From a virus, in IMG/VR virus record IMGVR_UViG_3300017971_000507, positions 1-38,026 of that record: a stretch of 38,026 nt of DNA, one strand, 5' to 3'. Below, piece by piece: positions 6,183 through 13,460 of this stretch. The position numbers and the translations under genes were made by a program. The number at the start of each line of letters is the position of its first letter. The first letter of the stretch is position 1. The notes beneath the pieces are model-generated. The model searched no databases, was not told the origin of the DNA, and was given only the letters and a program-made list of their open reading frames with translations.

Positions 6183-6767
6183 TCATATGGCGTTTTTTTT
6201 ACCCTTTATGGGTTGTTTTTTCTGCGTTCGCTTGCGTCTACTCTTGGGCAAACGGATCTGCTCGACGTCTTCTATTAAATCTTCAGCAAAAGTCGGAGTT
6301 ACATAATCCAGAAGTTGCCCAGCACTGCTCACCGGAGAAATTCTCGCCTCGTGCTGTTCCCGAATATCTCGCATATCACTGGCCAGGTCATGCCCCACAA
6401 TACAGGTCCGGCAATAATATCCGTTCCGCCAAAAATCTTGTGCCATCTGATTGCAACCAGGAGTCTGACAATAACCCCCAACACAAGGAAGATCGTCCTC
6501 ATCATACTCTTCGTGGACATCTATCTCCTCTAGCCAAAGCATTGAGGGAACGTATCTCTTCTCTTTTGCCTTGCCAACACAATGTATCCATCCCGCCCGC
6601 ATCAAAACTTTAATATGCGACCGAACCCGACTGTCGGATTTTTTAAAATGGATTCTGATCTGACTAACAGAGGCAGGACTATTTGCATCCGCAACGGTGC
6701 GATGCAATACCTTCATAAACTCTAATTGCCGAGCATTGAGACTTTTTGCACCCTTGCGCCTACCCAT
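6183..6767 (-). CDS. Winged-helix DNA-binding protein with zinc cluster, 194 aa
   Basis: Residues about 10-75 form a winged helix-turn-helix: LNARQLEFMKVLHRTV, then a recognition-helix region SVSQIRIHFKKSDSRVRSHI, then a wing (GWIHCVGKAKEKRYVP). A Cys cluster follows (CVGGYCQTPGC ... YYCRTC, about 96-123) and probably binds zinc. The C-terminus is strongly basic (KSRRKRTQKKQ, KGKKN). The start ATG 6767 has AAGGTGG upstream, and a terminator separates it from Gp157. A transcription regulator is the likeliest role. It lies next to operator box 2 and is one candidate to bind the GAAC-N4-GTTC sites, but this is only proximity. Confidence 0.65.
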   Translation of the reverse strand: MGRRKGAKSLNARQLEFMKVLHRTVADANSPASVSQIRIHFKKSDSRVRSHIKVLMRAGWIHCVGKAKEKRYVPSMLWLEEIDVHEEYDEDDLPCVGGYCQTPGCNQMAQDFWRNGYYCRTCIVGHDLASDMRDIREQHEARISPVSSAGQLLDYVTPTFAEDLIEDVEQIRLPKSRRKRTQKKQPIKGKKNAI

Positions 6768-6829
6768 CCAAGACCCACCTTTTGTTCTCGTCGTCTATCT
6801 CCCCATAAACAAATCCATAACATTTTTAT

Positions 6830-6869
6830 AAAAAAATGCCGAGAGAGAAAAGCACTTTCGCTCCCGGCA
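6830..6869 (-). terminator. Rho-independent terminator after Gp157
   Basis: On the minus strand TGCCGGGAG (6869-6861) pairs with CTCTCGGCA (6845-6837) with one G-U, giving a 9-bp stem. Seven T residues (6836-6830) follow. It lies 20 bp past the Gp157 stop and before the HTH gene, so it separates two transcription units. Confidence 0.85.
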
Positions 6870-6889
6870 CTCAAAGACGAATAAAAAGC

Positions 6890-7429
6890 CTAGCGAGGCT
6901 TGACTTCTATCCTGTTTGTCTGTTCCAGATGCACCCCCGCTATGGACTGCACCTTTTCCCGTGTCAACGCTGCCTTGACAATGTTTTTGTCCACATCCCA
7001 CTCTTCCCACGGCGGAAGTGGCTTCGGCTCGTTTCGATATTTTTTGGGCACCACACTCAGATCGTCCACCACTACCCTGACAGGATTTGTCCGAACCTTG
7101 AATTTGAAATCCTTGGCCTCAAACTCACCCCCGAGCCCCTCCACCTCTGTTAGCGCCTGCACCTTCACCTTGTCCTTTACCTGAACCATGCGCTTTTTAG
7201 CCCTGCCTACTATGTCCCCCAGCTCTTTTGCCAAAAGCTCTATCGACTCACACTCCAGGATGAGCTTCGCCATTTCGTCCAGGCGCTCTGCCTGATCATC
7301 GATAGTCTCGACCTCCCCCAGCCGAGAGAGCGCTCGATCCTCGTTGTCCAGCAATCGCAGCACAGTCTCTTGGGACAATTTGATCTCGCTCTCCACATTG
7401 TCGAGATCTACTGTTGCAAATACTCCCAT
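6890..7429 (-). CDS. Siphovirus Gp157-like protein, 179 aa
   Basis: The N-terminal half is a long coiled coil (about residues 10-95, with DNEDRALSRLGEVETIDDQ and KELGDIVGRAKKRM). A C-terminal beta domain follows, with FKVRTNPVRVVVDDLSVVP, then VDKNIVKAALTREK and SIAGVHLEQTNRIEVK. The ending matches the Gp157 family pattern (v.v.d...iP..y ... DK..ik..lk ... i.Ga.l...n.i.ik). Gp157 is usually encoded with phage recombination or SSB genes and its biochemical role is unclear. The start ATG 7429 has AAGGAGGACAAAA. A sigma70-like promoter and a hairpin lie just upstream, and a terminator follows, so it may be a monocistronic unit. Confidence 0.75.
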   Translation of the reverse strand: MGVFATVDLDNVESEIKLSQETVLRLLDNEDRALSRLGEVETIDDQAERLDEMAKLILECESIELLAKELGDIVGRAKKRMVQVKDKVKVQALTEVEGLGGEFEAKDFKFKVRTNPVRVVVDDLSVVPKKYRNEPKPLPPWEEWDVDKNIVKAALTREKVQSIAGVHLEQTNRIEVKPR

Positions 7430-7435
7430 TTTTGT

Positions 7436-7499
7436 CCTCCTTCCTGCTCTCGCAGGGGTTAATTAATCCTTAACATAACACAAATTTAGAAAAAATCAA
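7436..7499 (-). promoter_or_regulatory. Promoter and 5' hairpin of the Gp157 gene
   Basis: On the minus strand TTGATT (7499-7494) and TATGTT (7477-7472), spaced 16 bp, form a plausible sigma70 promoter. Downstream, CCTGC-GAGA-GCAGG is a 5-bp stem closed by a GNRA-type loop (about 7456-7443). It ends directly at the AAGGAGG ribosome-binding site. The hairpin could tune translation or mRNA stability. Confidence 0.55.
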
Positions 7500-7520
7500 C
7501 AAAAAAAAGAACAAAATTTC

Positions 7521-8216
7521 TCACCGCTCATGACCGTGCCTCTCGGCCCTTTGTTCGTTTTTGGTCATTTTTTCAGCGTAACATTCCGGCCACTTTTCTC
7601 CTATGTCCCGAATCGCCCTAATACAAGATATCACGATGCGGCCTAATCTCCTATTGATTTCCTCAACAGCCTCCTTGGATCGCGTATCGTTAAGAGGCAC
7701 AATGTCGTCATCTATTGTTTCCAGTTTGACATCCCGGAATGCCTCCATGGCCCTACTCGCATTTGTTACCACAGTCTGAAATCTCCCATCTATTGACTGT
7801 AGCAGCATATCCAAACTGACTCTTCCATCGACCAGAAAAGACGGCTTAATACCTGACAAGAGCATATCGGCAGATAGAGCAGACTCATCTATTGACAATC
7901 CACAAGCCTCGATCAGTTCTATCGTTCGCACCATGATATCTACCCACTCCTCAATGTAGTTTTTTAAGTGGCTCTGTAACGCCTCAGCTGTCTCTTGAAT
8001 ATCCCCTACCTTAAAAAACAGGATCATCTTACTGTACGCTTCGATATTGCCACGAGCCTCTAACACCTCTACCGCCTCACTCACGATCAGCATCAATTTT
8101 TCAGCAAAATTGCCCCATCCCGTCTCAAATTTTTTACTCCTCCTCCATTCCCCTGTCTGCCCCACAATAGTGCTCATTGGCTCGTTGACTATTTTGCTCC
8201 AATCTCTTTTACTCAT
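7521..8216 (-). CDS. MazG-like nucleotide pyrophosphohydrolase, 231 aa
   Basis: Residues about 35-105 carry the helical acidic pattern of the MazG/dUTPase-2 superfamily: EKLMLIVSEAVEVLEA (E-x3-E) and, one helix later, NYIEEWVDIMVRTIELIE (E-E-x2-D). These acidic residues bind magnesium and NTP in family members, which hydrolyse (d)NTPs to monophosphates. The C-terminal 100 residues are an extension of unknown role. ATG 8216 is chosen because GGAGG lies 5 nt upstream, and it overlaps the end of thyX. Coupling to thyX suggests a role in the deoxynucleotide pool, such as supplying dUMP or removing an unwanted dNTP. Confidence 0.65.
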   Translation of the reverse strand: MSKRDWSKIVNEPMSTIVGQTGEWRRSKKFETGWGNFAEKLMLIVSEAVEVLEARGNIEAYSKMILFFKVGDIQETAEALQSHLKNYIEEWVDIMVRTIELIEACGLSIDESALSADMLLSGIKPSFLVDGRVSLDMLLQSIDGRFQTVVTNASRAMEAFRDVKLETIDDDIVPLNDTRSKEAVEEINRRLGRIVISCIRAIRDIGEKWPECYAEKMTKNEQRAERHGHER

Positions 8217-8982
8217 CATCTCCTCCATGAAATTTCTCATACAAATCATTGAACAGGCACGGAGCATAGGCATGAAATAATCTTAATGTGGATAGGGCTA
8301 ATCCTCTAATTTGCCACTGAGCATGCCTATCGCATCGCGTCTCAAAAAAATGCCTCCATTGTCGAAGATTATATGTAGTAACCACCTCGGTCTTCGTAGC
8401 ATTGGGCAGAACACTTCGAGCATCCTCTGCCTTAAGCTTGAACCCTAAAAGATCCAAATAGGCACGATAAGACGTCATGGTTGAAAAAGCCCAGACCCAT
8501 CCTGCTGACCCCTCAGGCAAAGCTTCCTTTGTTCCATCCGGCCTATGAATTATCAACCTACTACAAGATGTCCGTTGATCCGTTTCAAGAACAATAGAAA
8601 ATTTGGGCTGAAAAAATTTAGGATCATAAATGCTCTGAGGCACAATCACTTTGAGAGAATCAGTCTTTCCATAGTTACAATAACGCTGCGACTCCTGCGA
8701 GTATGCGGCGATCCTGTGCCTCACAAGTTGATGGCTCATTGATCTATCCCCCACAAACTTCACCGTGATAGAACAATGTTCTAAAACAGAATGATGACCA
8801 CGCCTAATGATCATTTTAACAAATCTCTCAGCCGAATCCTTGGTAATTTTTCCCTCACTTTTGTAACAGTTTCTCCCCGCCAATTCGATACGTTTCGGGT
8901 ACATTGCAATATCCGCAATGGGAGTCAAAAGATCCATCCGTGGTTCTACAATTTCCAACATTACATTTTTGACGTCTGACAT
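8209..8982 (-). CDS. thyX: Flavin-dependent thymidylate synthase ThyX, 257 aa
   Basis: It converts dUMP to dTMP using methylenetetrahydrofolate and FAD/NADPH. The ThyX motif is clear at residues 88-101: RHR, then AYSQESQRY, with the nucleophilic-site Ser98, Arg100 and Tyr101 kept. Upstream, RGHHSVLEHCSITVKF (61-76) is the conserved FAD-site H-x-S-x-x-E-H segment. The length is typical. The start ATG 8982 has AGGAGG with a 6-nt spacer and abuts the methyltransferase stop. The downstream MazG-like gene overlaps it. The cluster with a DNA methyltransferase is typical of phage nucleotide and DNA-modification modules. Confidence 0.93.
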   Translation of the reverse strand: MSDVKNVMLEIVEPRMDLLTPIADIAMYPKRIELAGRNCYKSEGKITKDSAERFVKMIIRRGHHSVLEHCSITVKFVGDRSMSHQLVRHRIAAYSQESQRYCNYGKTDSLKVIVPQSIYDPKFFQPKFSIVLETDQRTSCSRLIIHRPDGTKEALPEGSAGWVWAFSTMTSYRAYLDLLGFKLKAEDARSVLPNATKTEVVTTYNLRQWRHFFETRCDRHAQWQIRGLALSTLRLFHAYAPCLFNDLYEKFHGGDDE

Positions 8983-9638
8983 TATCTTCCTCCTGCGTAA
9001 AGAAAAACTGATCCTTCTCGAAAATCTATCACATTTCCAAGAGCGGTCATGCCTTCGAATACTTCTTCGTCTAATTCTGCCGATGAAAAAACCGCTATCA
9101 CATTTGGAAACGTTGCCATTGACTCGGCACCCACAAACCTATATCGACCCCGCATAAAACAAAGTAATTGAGCATAGGTCCAAACAGTTTGAAACCAATC
9201 CGTGTCTGTTCGGGCCGGTAATAAACATACCACTTTCGAATTCCACAAGAAACTCTGCCCATACGCTCTCTTAACCCAGTCCCCAATACCAGGAACACGC
9301 TGGCTAATATGGAATCCTCGTTCTTTGCATTTCTTCTTTTTGCACTTTTCCCATGGCTCAAGGCATGGCATTTCTGGCTTCCCATAGGGGGGATTCATCC
9401 AGCACGTGGCTGGTTTATTAGTCGACAACCGCCCCCTGGTCTTTAACGTCCACGACACTTTGAACGCATCTTGTTCTGGCGAAATAAAATTATCTGGAAC
9501 TTTGGAGTTTGCCTGGGTAGCACAGACGTCTAAATCAAAATCAAATATTTGGTTCACTATATTGAATATTTCTGGCGGTGTTTCCCAATCACTTTTTCTC
9601 GAACTCATCATAATTCTAAGATGATCTGGCAGTGGCAT
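8982..9638 (-). CDS. Phage DNA N-6-adenine methyltransferase (Dam family), 218 aa
   Basis: The protein begins SSRKSDWETPPEIFNIVNQIF followed by FDLDVCAT. This is the opening of the phage N-6-adenine methyltransferase family (S-x-x-D-W-x-TP ... fdlDvcA). The catalytic NPPYG motif is at about residue 83. A Cys/His-rich insert follows (CLEPWEKCKKKKCKERGFH), then DWVKRAYGQS and LLPARTDTDWFQ. The family transfers a methyl group from SAM to adenine in DNA, often in GATC. The start ATG 9638 has GGAGG. Likely roles are protection from host restriction or marking phage DNA. The recognition site cannot be read from the sequence. Confidence 0.88.
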   Translation of the reverse strand: MPLPDHLRIMMSSRKSDWETPPEIFNIVNQIFDFDLDVCATQANSKVPDNFISPEQDAFKVSWTLKTRGRLSTNKPATCWMNPPYGKPEMPCLEPWEKCKKKKCKERGFHISQRVPGIGDWVKRAYGQSFLWNSKVVCLLPARTDTDWFQTVWTYAQLLCFMRGRYRFVGAESMATFPNVIAVFSSAELDEEVFEGMTALGNVIDFREGSVFLYAGGR

Positions 9639-9647
9639 CCCATCCTC

Positions 9648-9995
9648 CTATAACGTATCACCTGGCACTAGTTCTCGCTCACCCAAAAACAAAAACCAGC
9701 GAACACTCTCATCCATGACCCAACGACTCCCTAATCCTACCAGCGCAAAAAAACCAAACAGCTCTTCCTCAGCATGGTTTCTCAAATTGTTCTCATTAAA
9801 TTTCTCTAACATTTTATTTGCATGAATTCCAAAGACCCGCCTACGCTGCACAGGAATAAACCAGAAAAATTCATTCCCTTTCTTTTTGTCCGGCTTACGC
9901 TTTGGTAATATCGTTCGCCAACATTCTTTGCTCCAAGATAATACAGCCGCTTCTATTACGCTCGATCCTTTACATATCACTAGGCTCAATTTCAT
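9648..9995 (-). CDS. Hypothetical protein, 115 aa
   Basis: Not recognised. It is a compact, aromatic-rich soluble protein (FFWFIPVQRRRVFGIHANK; FGFFALVGLG; VRWFLFLGER). The start ATG 9995 lies close after the stop of the upstream gene, with only a weak ribosome-binding site. Translational coupling is therefore likely. It sits in a run of unknown genes between the second ParB-like gene and the methyltransferase, so a role in DNA modification or segregation is possible but not shown. Confidence 0.55.
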   Translation of the reverse strand: MKLSLVICKGSSVIEAAVLSWSKECWRTILPKRKPDKKKGNEFFWFIPVQRRRVFGIHANKMLEKFNENNLRNHAEEELFGFFALVGLGSRWVMDESVRWFLFLGERELVPGDTL

Positions 9996-10001
9996 CAGAC
10001 A

Positions 10002-10454
10002 TTACCGAATCAGGGCTCTAATCCTCTCCTCTTCCCGCATCGCGCATCGTTTACAAGGACGGAAATAAGACGACTGATCCATGCTCAAAACAGTGACAGG
10101 CTCTCTTTTTACTAATGTCCCCCTAACGTTCCAATTAAAGACCGGGTACAGATCTAAGCTACAGCATGTCTCAACATATGGCCTTCCCTCAACAAGAGGA
10201 TCTTTTAATACAACTCTACTGATCAAGTGACGCACATGGCCACTCTTAAATGCCTTCACAATGCCCTCTCTCACTGGCTCCCAGCCTCTCACTACCCATC
10301 TATCCAAAAGCCTCCTCTCAAGCCACTCAAACACATCTTCGCCTATTTGCTCCTGGCTTGGATATCTATACATAATAAGATTACCCAAACGCTCCTCTGC
10401 TATCCGTGTAGGCATTCTCTTGCTAGTAGGAAACTGAATAATTTGAGCACTCAA
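10002..10454 (-). CDS. Hypothetical protein with C-terminal Cys pair, 150 aa (TTG start)
   Basis: Not recognised. The first residues, SAQIIQFPTSKR, resemble the short N-terminal IxFP tails seen in some small phage proteins. The middle contains EDVFEWLERRLLDRWVVRGW and a beta-rich part (VETCCSLDLYPVFNW, GTLVKREPVTVLSM). CKRC near residue 135 could bind metal. The start is TTG 10454, overlapping the preceding stop as TTGA, with GGGAG about 10 nt upstream. No in-frame ATG near the junction fits as well. Confidence 0.55.
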   Translation of the reverse strand: MSAQIIQFPTSKRMPTRIAEERLGNLIMYRYPSQEQIGEDVFEWLERRLLDRWVVRGWEPVREGIVKAFKSGHVRHLISRVVLKDPLVEGRPYVETCCSLDLYPVFNWNVRGTLVKREPVTVLSMDQSSYFRPCKRCAMREEERIRALIR

Positions 10455-10789
10455 TATTCTGGATCTCCCTCGACATCTAAATCTTCTGCTCTTACCCTAG
10501 CATCAGGATCTGCTTTCATTAAGGCATCAAATGGGATACTAATCTCGCTGTCTCGCATAAAAGAGACATTGTTGGATCTTAAGCGAATAACCCCCCCCTG
10601 TAACACTATTTCATAAACCTTCTGCCCGCTATCTCGCCCATTTCCAGATATGTATCGCACCCCCACAATCTTCCCGACGTCTCCTTCCTCAAAAGAAATC
10701 CACCTTCCAGTAATAACTCCATCTCTTTTTTCCGCCACTTTGCCTGCGATACGAAACGCAACTACTTCGCCAATCTCTTTAGGACGCAC
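10451..10789 (-). CDS. Hypothetical beta-rich protein, 112 aa (GTG start)
   Basis: Not recognised. The sequence reads as a small beta barrel: VVAFRIAGKVAEKRDGVITGRW, then GDVGKIVGVRYISG, then VYEIVLQGGVIRLRSNNV. This is compatible with an SH3-like or OB-like fold. An acidic tail follows (ADPDARVRAEDLDVEGDPEY). It starts at GTG 10789 inside the upstream gene's end and overlaps the downstream TTG start. It is part of the tightly coupled run following the ParB/glycosyltransferase genes. Confidence 0.55.
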   Translation of the reverse strand: MRPKEIGEVVAFRIAGKVAEKRDGVITGRWISFEEGDVGKIVGVRYISGNGRDSGQKVYEIVLQGGVIRLRSNNVSFMRDSEISIPFDALMKADPDARVRAEDLDVEGDPEY

Positions 10790-11121
10790 TGCTCTATCTC
10801 CATTTGTTTATGTTTATTAGATTTATTCTTATCACGAACATGACCAACCGTTTTCTTTGTCAACTCTCGCAAATTATCCCCTCTACCTCTCAATTTTATC
10901 ACACTCCCTGCCAGCACCTTAATCTTTATCCCCTCCTCATTAAGGACTAGCACGTTGCATTGCCCACCATGAAAACTTCTACGAACAGAAAAAACCTGAG
11001 CACTGACATATTCAGAGACAATAATATTTTTCTTGGCCATCTGTTTGCGACGGTACTCTGGAACTCTGACTATTGCAGGATAGCCAGTCTTACACAAAAT
11101 CTCAATCTGCCTTCTTAACAT
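10762..11121 (-). CDS. Basic hypothetical protein, 119 aa
   Basis: Not recognised. It is rich in Lys and Arg (RRQIEILCKTGYPAIVRVPEY, then RKQMAKKN), with a beta-rich centre (VSAQVFSVRRSFHGGQCNVLVL; GIKIKVLAGSVIKLRG) and a basic helical tail. The basic charge suggests nucleic-acid binding. ATG 11121 is preferred, with AAGGAG 13 nt upstream and a 20-nt overlap with the ParB-like gene. A longer reading to 11181 would overlap that gene more deeply and lacks a better ribosome-binding site. Confidence 0.55.
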   Translation of the reverse strand: MLRRQIEILCKTGYPAIVRVPEYRRKQMAKKNIIVSEYVSAQVFSVRRSFHGGQCNVLVLNEEGIKIKVLAGSVIKLRGRGDNLRELTKKTVGHVRDKNKSNKHKQMEIEQCVLKRLAK

Positions 11122-11944
11122 TTTCCGATCCAAGCTCCTTCGAAAAGAGACCAACCAAGACGTCATTGATGTCCCGATCATCTTTGCGGCATTTCGCCAT
11201 TATCTCTTCCAAAGCCCCCATGGCATCATCGGATAACATGATATACAAATGCCTCTTCCCGCCATATGTAAAAATCATAAAACTATGTTTGAGATCCGAT
11301 CCGTATTTTTTAAACAGCTGGTTTAGCACCCTTCCAAGCCCATCTATGCTGCGAATCTGCTTGGTTCGTTTTTTCAACTCACCCACTAATCCACTGCTGC
11401 CAAGCCCTGAAGTGGTCAGGGCCTGCTCAACCCCTTTTGTCACCTTTTTCCAGGCATCTGTCGATGTATAACCAAACAATGTCTGTAGTTGGTCGGCCCC
11501 ATATTTCTCCACCTTATCTTCGTAGAGCTTAGTAAACTTGTCTGGATTGATCCTGCCCTTGATAACATTGAGCCGGACCATAAGAAGCTCTTGCAAATCG
11601 ACGTCTACAAACCTTTCATCCGTCAATATGTTGCAGGGTATTTTTTCCCACGAAAGTACCTTGGCACCCTGCCACCTATGCTCGCCACCAATGATGCGAA
11701 ACTTTCCACCCTCAAACGGCACGACCTGAATAGGATCGATCATGCCCGTCGCTTCCATCTCAGCAACGAGACGATTGAAAGTAGGATCATCCATTTCGTT
11801 TGGATTCGAAGCTGTAGGCTCAATCAGAGAGACTGGCACATCGTATGTTGGAAGTGATTTTGACAATTCAACTCCCAACTCTTTCAATTCTTCACTAAGT
11901 TGCGGAACACTTTCTTTGATCAAATTAGGAGGTCTCTTGAACAT
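11102..11944 (-). CDS. ParB/Srx-domain protein (second ParB-like), 280 aa
   Basis: The N-terminal domain (about residues 35-110) shows the ParB/Sulfiredoxin fold: VPVSLIEPTASNPNEMDDP, then RLVAEMEATGMIDPIQVVP, then KFRIIGGEHRWQGAKVL. GGEHRW corresponds to the ParB G-E-R-R nucleotide-binding box. A helical region follows with no obvious HTH (LYEDKVEKYGADQLQTLFGY). The ParB fold binds CTP or ATP and DNA, and some family members are nucleases. ATG 11944 has AAGGAG with a 6-nt spacer and overlaps the glycosyltransferase end. No ParA is nearby, so a classical partition role is uncertain. Confidence 0.8.
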   Translation of the reverse strand: MFKRPPNLIKESVPQLSEELKELGVELSKSLPTYDVPVSLIEPTASNPNEMDDPTFNRLVAEMEATGMIDPIQVVPFEGGKFRIIGGEHRWQGAKVLSWEKIPCNILTDERFVDVDLQELLMVRLNVIKGRINPDKFTKLYEDKVEKYGADQLQTLFGYTSTDAWKKVTKGVEQALTTSGLGSSGLVGELKKRTKQIRSIDGLGRVLNQLFKKYGSDLKHSFMIFTYGGKRHLYIMLSDDAMGALEEIMAKCRKDDRDINDVLVGLFSKELGSENVKKAD

Positions 11945-13454
11945 CACACTCTCCTTTCAGCATCTCACTTGTCTGTGGCCAAGGCTCCCTCTCTCGTCGT
12001 AGCATGATATTGACGCCTGTACACTGATCTACCCACCCCAAATTGTCTAGCATTTGTCGAATATCATACAGGGTAGGCAATGCTGCCGATACCTCGCCCA
12101 ATTCTTTAAGTGTCCCCTTCTTGCTCCAAGGCTTTAACCAGGTAACATGCTCCTCCAAAATATCCAAAAAGACGTCTAGGGAAAATTCGTCTCCTAGTTT
12201 TTTCGCCAAATTATAAACAACAAAAAACAATGACTGTTTCTTATGGTCGGCTTCAGCCCGTGGACGCACCCGATGAAAAACATAGGTTTCATCTATTTTT
12301 TTTGTGATCTGCTCCCACGCTTTTTTAGCTGTACAGTCCTGATTGTGCTCTTTGCGCAGCCTAGCGATTATTGGTTTTATTTGTTCCTTTGCATCTCCAT
12401 AATTTTCAACGACCCATGCAGCCATCGCCATGGCTTCTTCTTGATTTTCAGAATTGTAATAAAAAGGATACTTTTTTCCAAGCCTCTCTCGTATCATCTC
12501 GATATATGGAAATACGCCTACCTGTCCCAGTAACAACCTACTCAACTCTTCTTCTCCGGCCAAGATATCGTATTCACCAATAGTAGAGACAAAAAACTGA
12601 GACCGAGCGACTTCTCTCAAATATGTATCCTTGGAAACACCAGCATTAATATACTTAATAAACGAAGAATCTTTCTTCGGCAAAGCATTCTCGATCTTAT
12701 AACGCGCCGACCATGACGTCACCGAAACATCAGATGCCCCCGCCACAAGCAAATATCTGCCTATCTCCAATTCTCTTTTTTTTCTCGTCGCATTACTGAA
12801 ATCACCACCACAAAACATCATGGGGCGAACCGGTCGCTTCATTTCGTCAACCAACCTATCAAACTTCCCAATATCGTAACCCCGTGGCCACCAAATTGAC
12901 TGCTCAACAAACAGCTTCCCCAAAGATGGATTAGCATAGCGATTCACAAACCTGGAAATCAACCTGCGCTCTGCCCTTGATCTAATTGCAGTGTAACAAC
13001 CAATATAGTTCATGGCCAACATCAACCAAGAAAAGGGGGAATCATCAATCGAGCCACTATCTTCATCATGATCTCGCACAAAAACCGGCATCAAGAATTT
13101 TGCTGCCGGATCTGACAAGAGCCGCTGCAAGTACAGCGAGAACTGCACACAATTAGTAAGCACACCATCGACAATATACCGCCCTCCCCGTCGAGCAAAA
13201 TACTGAGCCAGTTCAAACGATGGAAACCCAACGACGTCATTCACAGAGACATCCCTAGTGCCTTCCAGATAAACATACTGCATTCGATCATGGCCACGAA
13301 TCCCATCCGTGACCCACGAAGGTATTACCACATACCAAAACGCCTTCTCGTCAGAAGCCCTCAGAGCCTCTGTGAGAGCATAAAATTCCCTATACCCCTC
13401 GTTACTGGCAACCGACGTAGAGCCGACCAGGGGGACGTACAGAAGCCTTCGCAT
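11925..13454 (-). CDS. Putative GT-B glycosyltransferase-like protein, 509 aa
   Basis: The start (RRLLYVPLVGSTSVASNEGYREF) looks like the first Rossmann strand and loop of a GT-B fold. The C-terminal half has the group-1 glycosyltransferase donor-site layout: EVARSQFFVSTIGEYDILAG, then EEELSRLLLGQVGVFPY, where the E-x-x-S/G-x-x-L-E-A region normally lies. A long helical C-terminal extension follows (about 400-509). Donor and acceptor are unknown. It sits between two ParB-like genes and near ThyX and a methyltransferase, so DNA-base glycosylation is possible. This is an inference, and a role in virion or cell-surface glycan is equally open. Confidence 0.55.
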   Translation of the reverse strand: MRRLLYVPLVGSTSVASNEGYREFYALTEALRASDEKAFWYVVIPSWVTDGIRGHDRMQYVYLEGTRDVSVNDVVGFPSFELAQYFARRGGRYIVDGVLTNCVQFSLYLQRLLSDPAAKFLMPVFVRDHDEDSGSIDDSPFSWLMLAMNYIGCYTAIRSRAERRLISRFVNRYANPSLGKLFVEQSIWWPRGYDIGKFDRLVDEMKRPVRPMMFCGGDFSNATRKKRELEIGRYLLVAGASDVSVTSWSARYKIENALPKKDSSFIKYINAGVSKDTYLREVARSQFFVSTIGEYDILAGEEELSRLLLGQVGVFPYIEMIRERLGKKYPFYYNSENQEEAMAMAAWVVENYGDAKEQIKPIIARLRKEHNQDCTAKKAWEQITKKIDETYVFHRVRPRAEADHKKQSLFFVVYNLAKKLGDEFSLDVFLDILEEHVTWLKPWSKKGTLKELGEVSAALPTLYDIRQMLDNLGWVDQCTGVNIMLRREREPWPQTSEMLKGECDVQETS

Positions 13455-13460
13455 AGCTTT

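Noticed and set aside
6549-6560. GAACGT near 6549 as a fifth operator
   Set aside because: The second half GTTC is missing at the required distance. The same holds for the GAAC or GTTC half-sites near 15427 and 29078.
8209-8982. ThyX active-site change (Ala instead of Ser after RHR-x-x)
   Set aside because: The RHR-x4-YSQESQRY variant is common among phage and bacterial ThyX, and the catalytic Ser98 and Arg100 are kept, so the enzyme is probably active.
8982-9638. Cys/His insert after NPPY in the adenine methyltransferase as a novelty
   Set aside because: Similar C-x-C-K-x-C-x-x-RG-x-H inserts are known in this phage methyltransferase family.
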